From NCBI GenBank assembly GCA_001632435.1, contig KV424136.1, positions 4,162 through 38,625 of the forward strand: a stretch of 34,464 nucleotides of DNA, given 5' to 3'. This document shows positions 25,277-34,464 of this stretch, one piece after another (the stretch's first letter is position 1; each line of letters opens with the position of its first letter). Below the pieces are notes generated by a model. The model was not told the origin of the DNA. It did no database searches and saw only the letters and a list, made by a program, of their open reading frames with translations. Source of the DNA: Calocera cornea HHB12733. Its lineage: Eukaryota > Basidiomycota > Dacrymycetes > Dacrymycetales > Dacrymycetaceae. The position numbers were made by a program, and so were the translations under genes.

Positions 25277-26109
25277 TTCCATTACTCGGGTGCACTCAAG
25301 AGGGATTTTCATGATTGACAACGATCTGATGGACGCTGTACGTTATTGTTGTACAAATACAGAAACACTATACATCTTGTACTATGCTTTTACATGGGTT
25401 ATTGGTAGCGAAGGGGAAAGGGAATACAGATGGATCAGTGACCAGGCCCCAATCATGATAAGCATCAGCGCGAGTTTTCGTAAATCGTACGACACCCATC
25501 TATTGTTTCAACCATACTCTTGGGCGGCTCGGCCCTTCGCTCGGAGGAATACTCCTGAAGTTCCGGTGAGCGAGGTCGTGCCTTCTTCATCAGGCAACCA
25601 ATGGAGCAGCAGGCGGAAATGAGGTCAATGTCCGCCCAGCCATACTACCCGTATCCTGTGTAGAGGGGCCGTAAGGGTAGGTGGGCCGACTGCCGACCGA
25701 CAGGAATGAGGAAGGCCTGCCTCTCACTACCAGCTCAACCCTTCTGACGTGCATTGGCGACCCGTGATTGTCGAAATAACGCGGCGTTGTCAAGGGCCGG
25801 TGCCTTGGCCAGACGCCGATGACTTCATGAGCATGTGCCAGTGAACCGCCAGCAAATTAGACGTACGGTCGGTGGGGTGGGGCGCGGTGCATTTCGCGGC
25901 ACGGGTCCAGTCAGGGCACACTTGGCTATTACGTACAGTAGCAGCAGGCGCGGTCGCCCATTGGCCGCGCCGACTCTACGGCAGCCTTCCCCAGCTATGT
26001 GGGAAACACATAAAGGTGGTAGCCGAGCACACGAAGACGGCCCAACCAGCCCCTGCGACACCCACCGCAGCCGCTCACCTCTGCATTCCACCCCATACCC
26101 TGTTCGGCC
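25277..26109. other. intergenic region, no gene seen
   Basis: This holds the 3' region of the preceding gene and the upstream region of the FAD oxidase. A long plus-strand open frame starts before 26110, but its translation upstream of the oxidase exons has no domain and mixes promoter sequence; it is not called. Confidence 0.45.
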
Positions 26110-28752
26110 ATGGTCAATCCTCAGCTACCCACACCGGAGGTCACTTGGACGATCCCCTTCCCAGACACGTACGATGAGTCCCGCTCGAAACCGATCACAG
26201 ACGACATGGTTCTCGAGCTGCAGGACGCGGTGCAGGGAGAGGTCATCACCCGAGACAACCCAAAGTGGGTCGACGGCGCTCTCCCATCATCTAGTTCTGG
26301 TGTTGATGGGATATTTCCAGGTACCCCAGGTCTGTCTATACCTTCAATCGAGGTCTCAGGTCGCCGGCGCAGCTGGTCGCGAGACCTGTAGACGCGCAGG
26401 ATGTATCAGCGTGCGCGCTATTCCACACTTCCATACCGGCATAGTTAACTCTTCCTTCAGGATTATCCTGTTCTGCAATAAGCACGGTCTGCATCCTTCC
26501 GCCAAGGCAGGCGGGTATGGCACGCACGGATGGAGCGTCGCGGGAGACGTCGTTATCGACTTGGGCGGCATGCGGGATATGCACTTCTCTGCGGATAAAA
26601 TCAAGATACGCGAATGGGAGAAGACGCGCGGATCCAAGGGAAAGGAGGTGCAGGTCGAGCCGCCTGTCGCTGGACAGAGACGGGATCGCAGTAACAGCAA
26701 GGGCGAGGAGGACGTCGATAGGCGGCAACGTCCCAAGGTGGATGGAGCCAACTCGTGCAAGGCTGCTCTAGATGGAGAAGCACCCAAAATCGAGCTGCGA
26801 ACTTCTAGTCGTGCCCCACCGGCCGCCCGTCCTCTGATGGACATATCCATCCCCTCGCCGACTCTGCATCTGAACGGAGGGTTCGGCTACAGCCCCGACT
26901 CTCCCGCGCAGACACCTCGACACAACACGCCGTTCAGCTTTGGTTCGTCCAGGACCAACTACGATGCGTATACACCATTCCAGTCACAAAGCTCGTCTGT
27001 CAACCCCTACGGGATGTCGGCCGCCACGAGCTGGACGCTCTTCCCGCCAACACCTTCGCCTTCAGCTGGGCCATTCAACTTCGGCCCGTCTTCGTCTGCA
27101 TCCAGCAGCTCCGGCTTCTCCCCATCATACAGTGGCCCACCGGTGGCGCCTGCCACCAACGGTGCACCGCTACTGGGCTTGTCCTACCCTCACCCTCACG
27201 CCTATGTGCTCTCGTCTCCTGGGGTTCCTCAGAAACATATCGACAACTTCTCCTCCTCCCACCAGCTGCCCGCCCTGACCAACTCCGGAACGCGAATTTT
27301 GGTGCCTTACCACGTCCCACTGGCTGCCCATCCTGTGGGTAGTGCCGTCGTTTTTCTCGCAGGGTTTGGCTTCCAGAGCCGATTACGCGGTCTCAGTATC
27401 GACAACCTTGTCGAGGTCGAAATGGTCTTGGCGGATGGACGGATCGTCATTGTCAATGAGAACGAGAACAAGGGTACGTTTCGGTCTCACAAACTGGAGA
27501 CAGCCAACTCACTCGTTGTTCCAGATCTCTGGTGGGCTGTTCGCGGATGCGGGCCGGCCTTTGGAATTGTCACTCGCTACGTGATCAAGGCATATCCGAT
27601 TCCAATTGTATTCGCCGGCAACCTTCTATAGTAAGCCTGAGCTTCCTCGACACCAAGATTGTATACTGAGCAGTATGCAGCAAATTCAATCCGGCGACAA
27701 CACCCTCTCTTATCGCCCACTATCGCGACACGATCAAATCCTCCCCGCGATCGCTATACGCGAACGTTCTTCTCACCGCTGGCCCGCCAGGACAAGCTGG
27801 CATCGTCGTCATTCAGATTTGCTTCTTTGGCCCGCGGTCCGAGGGGCAGCCGATCCTGGACGCGATTCTCTCGTGGCCTGGTAAGATCTCGACGCACCCC
27901 TGCAACCGGATGCTCATAATATCCAGGTGAGGCTTGTCTTCTGAACGAAGTCGCCGAGAAGTCCTTCCTATCGCAACAAGACAGTGTAGAGCGCGTTTTG
28001 CGATCGTCGGGTGGGGAGGGTTCAGGTGAGGGAGGCATGGAGGGCCGGAGTTGGTTCCTCCGAAGTGCCATGATCAAAGGCCTGGGAGATGACGTTATTA
28101 GCGAGACCGTTCGCCGGTTTGCTGAGACCACTGATGGCTGTAGTAAGGACTCTCAACCCGAGTGGTCGAATATGCCTGACATATCAACAGCATGGCTCTT
28201 TGAACTAGCTGGTGGAGCTTTGGCCGAATTCGATGAAGGCTGTATCTCCCCAGAGACTCGAGAGGCCGGCTTTACCGTAGTCGCATTTCACAAGTGGCCC
28301 AGCTTTGGAGGCGACGAAGATTGTATCAAAACAGGAGAAACCGTAAGTATAACCTTGTAGTTCCTTGCAGGTCCCTGTCTGAAACCATTGCAGTGGATCC
28401 AGGACGTCATGGGCCCCATTGCAGCTGGCGGACCGCTACCCAGTGTAAGCGTTTAGAGTTTACCTCTCACACTGCTGCTCACACTTCATACAAGTTTGCC
28501 GAGCGCTGCGAGAAGCTGGCACGAATTACTGCTACATACGGGCAGGACAACTTCGCACGACTATGCCAGTTGAAGCAGGTATATGATCCCAATGGCCTGT
28601 TCCGCCACACGCTCTGGCCGCTGCGAAAGGATGGCGGCCCAGTCATGCGCCCAGGCGACGAAGGCTTGGATAGACCGTTTGAGGAATTCCCGAGAGCCCA
28701 CCGAGTACAGCTGCAGGACGGAAAGCGCGAAGCTGGCGGCACACATGCTTGA
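26110..28752 (+). CDS. FAD-binding PCMH-type oxidase (BBE-like) with large inserted low-complexity segment
   Basis: Nine exons (26110-26299, 26353-26410, 26461-27473, 27525-27630, 27681-27880, 27927-28142, 28191-28342, 28394-28444, 28495-28752) give 747 residues. The FAD domain shows LVARPVDAQDVSA, HPSAKAGGYGTHGW (94-107), GDVVIDLGGM, GFGFQSRLRGLSIDNLVEVE and DLWWAVRGCGPAFGIVTRY. The C-terminal part has the BBE-type pattern GRSWFLRSAMI, CTWLFELAGGAL and YDPNGLFRHTLWPL. The usual covalent-FAD histidine of the GGH motif is replaced by tyrosine (GGYG), and no cysteine is seen at the second attachment position, so FAD may be bound without covalent links. About 200 residues (125-326), rich in Ser/Pro/Gly, interrupt the FAD domain. 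The substrate is unknown. No secretion signal is seen. The first intron is uncertain: the frame-consistent acceptor at 26351-26352 is CGAG rather than a pyrimidine-AG. Confidence 0.85.
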
Positions 28753-28939
28753 CACTCCATTCTTTCTACGATTATGTTTTGATTCCTCACTTATACTATC
28801 ACTCGGGGACAGGTGTGCCCTACATAGTCTTACAGCACCATCTACATCATATTCGCATATAGAGTACATTGGATAATTGTTACAGTCGGATTTCTTGTCT
28901 GATCTAGACATCCCAGCGTCTATTTCAGAAGAGGTCCTT

Positions 28940-31900
28940 TCAGGCGGTTATTGGTAAGACAAAGCTCGCCAATACCCATCCTTCATAGCCGTCTTCGGCT
29001 CTCGCAACCAACAAGCGATCTTCTTGTCCATCTGTCCACAACGGGAAATCTCGATAGTCAGTCGGCCGACCGCACTCTTGGGTGATCGTGATGATGTCAC
29101 CAACACGAAGTGTAAGGAAGGGGAGCCCATGGAAGGTATATGGTGCAGTGGAATATCGGGGTGTCGGCAAGTGGAATGCGGTGATGGGTGATGCCAGGAA
29201 ATGCACTCGTCTGGGCTGCGGCGGAGGAGCGAATGCAGTATTGGCACTGGCCGCAGATGCAAGAGCAGCTGCCGAGGAGCGCCCAGGGGAGTCTGGATTC
29301 GATGTCAAGGTCGAGCCAGAGGAAGTCTGCCGAGTATGATGACGGTGTGCAAGCACCTTGTCCTTGACCGAGGTCTGGTGCGCCAGCATTGGCTGGGGCT
29401 GCGGATCTGAGCCTCGCTTCGGCATCGGATAGAAATTGTAGTGAGCCAGCTCCGCCTGGTCGGAGGCAACAGGCGGAGGTTGATAGGTGTTATAAGAATA
29501 CGAACTGGCCCATGGAAGCGGGATATTGGTCATAGGAGGTGTTGGAGTTGGGAGAGGGGGAGTTTGGTTTCCTTCGGGTGTTCCAGCGCGTGGTCTATTG
29601 AACAGCTTCGTTAACGACTTGGCGGATCCAGTAGACTTCAAGCGCTTGAGGCCCCTGACCGCCGCAAGGGACATGTTGTCTGTCTTCTCGGGAGTCTCGG
29701 GAGGAGTACGGTAGTCCTCCGGAAGGGCTGCTGTTCGCTCGTCATACAGACCTGCCCACTGAGCCTGAGCATCGTCTCCAAGGTCGATATCTTGTATACC
29801 GAGAGATCGCAGAGCTTCATCCAAGGGAAGACCACGGAGAGCCTGCGGTTCGCCCGGATAGACCTCTGTTGTGCCATCGTCAGGGTCGGAGGCCCCTAAC
29901 GAAGATGAGAGAGAGGGTCGGTTTTGGCGAGAAAAAGGCGATGGCACATCATCCCCATTAGGGAACGGGGGAAGAAGTTCAGATGAGGAAGATTGGGTCG
30001 ACGTCTGGCCATAGAACGTATCGCCAGATTGTCGTGCCGAAGAAGCGGATGCTGCTTGTGATGAAGCTCGGGAGAAAGCGACATCATCAAAAGTGATGCT
30101 TCGCGGCATGCCATTCGGCTTCAGGGGGTCATCCGGCTGGACGATATGAAGGCCATACAACTGTGCTGTCAGATCAGCCGCATCCATGGAGAGCGGCCGG
30201 GCAGCCACAACGGGCGGGGTGGCCGGAACAGGTGGAGACGACATCCCTCCGGGAGGCAGAGCAAAGTGGGTATTGCGGACAAGGGTCGGCGTTGCCAGGT
30301 GGATTTGCGCCTGAATTGCTGGGTCGAGGACGACTGTGTCCTCCTGCAGGCGGCCCTCCAAATCCTCTAGCCATTCTCCATCCTCCTCGCCGAGTGCCTT
30401 TCCCCAGCCGATCCGGACGCCTTCCCAGAACTCCCGTTGCCACACTGCGAATGCTCTGATACACAGGGAGAATACATGGGAGACCGATACGACCAGCTCA
30501 GGGAGGTCTATCCTTAGTTGAGAACTGACAGGGCCGGCCACAGTCTCCGGAAGAGAGGAGCGCAAAGCCAGTAGCAGAAGGCGAGGCGAGGAGATCGCAA
30601 CCAGGAGTTTCGTCAACGTGGGTATGAGTTGCGCATGTATCCGCCCGTCCTGAAGATCTCGGTTAGGATTGGCCCACATATACAAGCACATAAGTGCGCA
30701 CCGTTACTTTCCAGGGCCCGCCCATAATGTCGTCTACCGCACTCCGGCACCATCGCCCACGTCCATCATGGGATGTCCCTTGGCTCATTCCCACTCGCAT
30801 GATCCTCTCATTCGCATCGGCCCAGAGGACCAGCCGCTCCATCGCGGTTCTGAAACCCTTGATCCATTCTCGAGAGTCAGATGCAAATCGCCGGATCGCT
30901 TTCTCCATAGTCTCCAGGCGCTGGTCCCATTCTTCGAGTTCGGGTGATAATGGGATCGGAATTGCCGAAGCCAGCTTCCGCTGACGAGCATTTCTGAGGA
31001 CAGTTCCGACTTCCTCCCAATTCCGCTTGGCTTCGTTGATGTCGTTGCATGCCTTTTCCGCAGCTCGCTTTGCCTCTCGCAGTTGGATGGCACCAGGCAT
31101 CTCGCCCGGCGTGGCTTCCGCTATCGCGCTCAACAGTAGGGGATACTTGAGTACTCTCTGGACCGGCTTGATGAGTAACGATGGGAGATCCCAAGCGTTG
31201 GTAAGCGGTGAGATGAGAACTCGTGCGGTCGAGAGGTATGAGGTGATGTGCGGGGTTATAGATTGCAGATGTCGTGCCGCGGCGTCATGCTGCGCGATGT
31301 AGACTTTGTAATGTGGCAGCATCCGGGGTATCTGTATGCAATCAGCAGTTGCCGGAAGGTTGCCATAATAACCACACACATAGTCCAGCATGATCGCCCC
31401 AATCGCATGCCCCTCTTGCGCGGGATCGCCATGGATGGCTACATGGAGCAGGCGACACAACTCTTCGGATAGGGTCGCGAGCTTCTCGATGTTCAGGAAG
31501 ATCGCGGTCACATCCTGATCTGATAGCGGTTGCTTGTGTCTGGGACGCGGAGTAGTAGGCATGGTTGACTGGCGTGCCAATGATGGGCTTGACGTCTTGC
31601 GTTTCAGAGAGGGGAGGAGGGAAGCGGGAGACAGCGTCGACGATGACGTTGAGCGCGAGGTGAACGGAGGAGAGCCTATAGGTGGAGTCGTGGGCATTCC
31701 GCTTGACGTCTTGGGGCGACCACCGGTCGATGCACGACCTCGATTCTTCAGCGGCTTTGCCTTGGGTGTCGGCGGGCCAGTCGGGAGGGGGGCAGCGGCG
31801 AAAGGGTCCATTGGGTCTCGGGCCAGCCGTACATACACATCTCGCACCAGTGCGAGATCAGACGCATACGCTCGCTCCGTATCCAAAAGCTCGCGCAGGG

Positions 31901-32315
31901 CATGCGTCCTTTTTGTAGTTCCTGATGAACCCGCCACAGAGGCTGCTATGCTGGGTGACAAGGAAGTAGTGGAACCCGAGGCGGATGTCGGTCCAAATGC
32001 TGCTGCTGACAGCGATAGCGGTGATGAGGAGATAGCGACATCGAGCAGACTTGACCGTGTCTCTACCGACAAAGCTGATGCTGGGGTGACGTCTGGTATG
32101 GAGGAGGGATTTGGGGCCGCGTTCCCCGAGGCCAGAGATGCCGCTATGGTCGCAGAGTCGGCGCTTGAGCGGGCACGGTTGCGCAGGGGAGACCTGGGAG
32201 GTAAGGGAGGGAGGGTAGGTGACGGAGGGACGTCGGGCGCGGGTAGATTGATGACACCATGACGTCGTGACCGTTTGGTATTTATCGGGGACGGCGTCTC
32301 TGTCGCAGCAGGCAT
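28940..32315 (-). CDS. Rho guanine-nucleotide exchange factor with DH, BAR and SH3 domains
   Basis: Minus-strand exons 32315-30708 and 30649-28940 (one 58-bp intron, phase 0) give 1105 residues. Residues 1-133 are a Ser/Pro-rich tail with a KRSRR block. The DH domain begins at about 135 (THALRELLDTERAYASDLALV), is interrupted by about 95 low-complexity residues (168-262), resumes at LSDQDVTAIFLNIEKLATLS, and has the third conserved helix LLIKPVQRVLKYPLLL (380-395). A helical BAR-like region follows (about 455-640, with EEWDQRLETMEKAIRRF and FAVWQREFWEGVRIGW), then a long disordered part, and an SH3 domain at the end (1017-1105, with FLTLRVGDIITITQE and EGWVLASFV). This order matches DH-BAR-SH3 exchange factors such as animal Tuba/DNMBP, and DH-BAR fungal relatives. 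It would activate a Rho-type GTPase, perhaps Cdc42, at curved membranes. The first ATG at 32315 was chosen; upstream codons in frame lack an ATG. Confidence 0.9.
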
Positions 32316-32984
32316 CTCCGTGGAGAGGGACAACGAGCAAGGGTATGCGGCCGACGAGCGCGGTCTAAAAGACGTGGCCAGCGCCTGCTCAGCCACGTTC
32401 ACATGCGCCTATTCCCCTTCCTGGACACGCCCCGGCCGCGCGATGCGCGCGCACCCCCCACCGACGGCACTCCCAACCCCTCCGCACCTTTCCCGCAACT
32501 TTGAATGCTTCGCACAGAGCCGACATTACTTCCATTTAATATCGACGACGCGTTGCCAAGGCCCTCTCATCACTGTTTCACTCGGCCAGACTTTCCCTTT
32601 TCAACATATAGCGATATGGACCACAGTGCGGACTCTGTCTCTTGCCGTCGTCTTGCAGAAAGGCCTTGGCCTATGCAACATAGCCCAACTGCCATAACCC
32701 TATCACTCGGCGTTGCATAAGCCTGATGGGCAACCGCTCTCCCTCCAATTCCCTCCTATTGTAATACACGTATGTGACATTGATGGATCCTTTCTCTCCT
32801 TCACATGCCGTGGCGTGTCCAGATATCCACTAACCCCACCACACATGTTCAATACATTATCAACCATGATGGTGACATATGCAATGTTCCAGTGTATTTG
32901 CCAATTAGAACAACTTAACTTGCTTGCTGCACTGGATCCACCTGTGTCCATAAACTGCCCTTCTTTGTTATTCCACCAATAACA

Positions 32985-33050
32985 CTAACCCTAACTGTAC
33001 AACCCTAGCACCAACCCTAACCATAGGCCAAACTCCCACCCTAACCCTAG
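32985..33050 (+). repeat. degenerate interstitial telomere-like array (CCCTAA units)
   Basis: Within 66 bp there are at least six CCCTAA/CCCTAG-type units: at 32986-32995, 33001-33008, 33013-33022 and the double unit at 33039-33050, separated by unrelated bases. TTAGGG is the common fungal telomere unit, so this looks like a decayed interstitial telomere block or a subtelomeric trace. Confidence 0.65.
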
Positions 33051-33253
33051 CTTAGATAGCCTAGAGAGTACACCATCTAAGGGGGTTTTTCGAGAAGTTA
33101 CGGTTACAGTTGTAGTCCCCAGGATGAAATATCCGGAAAAGCTACCCTAATTCTATAGCGCTATCACCTTCGTAGGCCCTAGGGTTGCAGGTACAAAAGG
33201 GCAGGTGACGGGTACAAGACGGGGGGTAGGAGGTAGACCCTAAGCGCTGCACA

Positions 33254-33278
33254 GGGTCCAAATGGGGCATTTGGACCC
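33254..33278. repeat. perfect 11-bp inverted repeat with 3-nt loop
   Basis: GGGTCCAAATG (33254-33264), loop GGG, then CATTTGGACCC (33268-33278), a perfect hairpin. No gene ends nearby, so a terminator role has no support. It may be an arm of a small mobile element or a recombination footprint. Confidence 0.7.
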
Positions 33279-33666
33279 CCTTCACTCACCCGCCGATTCC
33301 TCAGCAAGCAGCGCATCTACAGCAATTATTGAAAGTGCGTCGGTAAGCCCCTCTTCTCCTCTTTCCGAAACGTCGATAATATTGTGAGTTGACAATGCCA
33401 TTGTTGAGCATTGTAGTGGCGTGTCCGACGCACCTCGCACGTTTCGCGCGCGGCAACGCTCCGACGTTTCAACATTCTGCAATGACGCTTACACGATCAG
33501 TTCTCCTCCTGGCGACGTTTGGCTTTCTCAAAGCTGTTGTGCATGCCAACCACTTGCCAACTGCGCTTTGAAACGGCGTAATTTCATTGAAGAACGGTCC
33601 AGTAACGCTCATTCGACGTTGGACGATACCGATCTGCTCCCTCACTCGACGCGGCCGACATCGACA

Positions 33667-34464
33667 ATGCACCCTGAGACAGCGAGCTCGCTTGCCAGCC
33701 GTCTCTTCCACACCATTACTCTGCTGTCCCCCTTCCTCCCACCTGCCCAGCCCTCCCTGCCATCCACCCAGTCGCCAATGAGCCTAGCTCATCCTACGCG
33801 GTCTGGTCAACAGCGCAACATCGGCCGCTCACCCAGCACGCGACTAGCAGGCGCATACAGTGAGCACCCTCCCTACCTCCCTTCCTCTGTTGCTGATACT
33901 CTTTGCAGATTCCAACCGCCCCGTCATCCTCGCGCCGCACCCGCAGCAGAGTACAAGGCAATCCGTTGGAGGGTGGAGCTAGGCGAGGTTGAGACTGGGA
34001 CGGGTGTCTGGTGCGTACCATGTTCCACGCACTCTGCCATGCGCTAACCCATACTGCAGGTCATCCACCGCATACCCCCTCCCCGATCCCTCGCTTGTAT
34101 CCGACCCAACGCCCCCTTGCAATGTTTCAAGATCCCCCCCCGCCCTGCGCCACATCCTTGCCAGCCTCAAGTGCTCGCGCCTTTCGGCTCCTTCCAACCT
34201 CCCTCTCTCGGCCCGCTGTCACTCGTACCACCGCCCCCCACGCTCTGCCCGCATCCTGCACACTCCTCCTGCAACACACGCATCAGGCACACGGCTTGGT
34301 TCCCCCTCCACACGGTCCCCACAAGCCCTTCACTCACCTGGCAATGCACTGCGCAGTGCAGCCGGAGTGGTTGGTGCGGCATACCCGCTACCTACCCTCC
34401 CCTGCCGCGGAGGCGGCATACACCCCGCCTGCCTTCCCCTGCCGCGGAGGCGGCATACACCCCA
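33667..34464 (+). CDS. possible partial gene running off the window (unrecognised)
   Basis: A frame-consistent model starts at the ATG at 33667 and uses introns 33701-33750, 33860-33908 and 34011-34059, leaving an open frame to the window end. The last two introns look good (GTGAGC...GCTGATAC...TTTGCAG; GTGCGTACC...GCTAACCC...CTGCAG, both 49 bp). The first has a weak GTCTCT donor. The translated middle, including EYKAIRWRVELGEVETGTGV, looks protein-like, but no family is recognised. The downstream part is Pro/Ser-rich and enters a 37-bp tandem repeat, which argues against coding there. It is kept as a weak call only. Confidence 0.25.
34401..34464 (+). repeat. 37-bp tandem repeat, truncated by the window end
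   Basis: The unit beginning CCTGCCGCGGAGGCGGCATA starts at 34401 and again at 34438; 26 consecutive bases match before the window ends. A degenerate earlier copy (GCGGCATACCC...) is visible just before 34401. The 37-bp period is not a multiple of three, which points to a non-coding satellite. Confidence 0.75.

Larger units (their letters stand above)
32316..33666. other. gene-poor, repeat-bearing intergenic region
   Basis: This 1.35-kb stretch upstream of the RhoGEF gene has lower GC from about 32520 to 33200, no supportable gene, a degenerate telomere-like array and a perfect palindrome (both listed separately). The change in base composition suggests inserted or non-genic DNA. Confidence 0.5.

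Noticed and set aside
25835..26109. Open frame extending the FAD oxidase upstream of 26110
   Set aside because: It is in a different frame from the N-terminal exon; its translation has no domain and covers the likely promoter.
32316..32402. 29-codon N-terminal extension of the RhoGEF
   Set aside because: The frame is open but begins at GTG; the first ATG is at 32315.

Overview
The window looks like nuclear DNA of a filamentous basidiomycete, most likely an Agaricomycete. Nearly all genes are split by short introns (about 46-95 bp, mostly 47-58) with GT-AG borders and CTGAC/CTAAC-like branch sites. The DNA is GC-rich, and gene types typical of mushrooms occur: a DUF6533 multi-helix membrane protein, several-fold larger atypical G-alpha subunits, and a large FAD-linked oxidase. 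The species cannot be named from sequence alone. All exon coordinates were derived by hand from splice signals and reading-frame continuity, without transcript data.

Layout: (1) 1-898, a non-coding left edge with a cluster of inverted repeats. (2) 899-2374 (+), a SWIB-domain SWI/SNF (Snf12/Rsc6/SMARCD) subunit. (3) A 35-nt poly-C tract, then 3320-4811 (+), a DUF6533 membrane protein with nine exons. (4) 5229-6128 (-), a flavin-reductase-like FMN protein, divergent from (5) 6470-8787 (+), an unusual fusion of a diaminopropionate ammonia-lyase-like PLP enzyme to an M20 zinc deacylase. (6) 9903-12034 and 13659-15952 (+), two tandem paralogous G-alpha genes with the same intron positions and a 180-220-residue insertion in the helical domain. 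(7) 16176-20296 (-), cohesin SMC3, convergent with the second G-alpha gene and divergent from (8) 20726-21883 (+), an RS-rich nuclear protein with a conserved C-terminal module. (9) A gene-poor 2.4-kb stretch, then 24326-25276 (+), an unrecognised protein. (10) 26110-28752 (+), an FAD/PCMH oxidase with a large disordered insertion. (11) 28940-32315 (-), a RhoGEF of DH-BAR-SH3 architecture. (12) 32316-34464, a repeat-bearing right edge with degenerate telomere-like repeats, a perfect palindrome, a possible partial gene and a 37-bp tandem repeat cut by the window end.

The genes do not form one pathway. SMC3, the SWI/SNF subunit and the RhoGEF are housekeeping functions. The most interesting pieces are the lyase-deacylase fusion, which joins in one chain two enzymes that neighbour each other in bacteria (ygeX-ygeY), and the tandem G-alpha pair, whose insertions keep short conserved blocks, including a lysine/arginine-rich nuclear-localisation-like motif.
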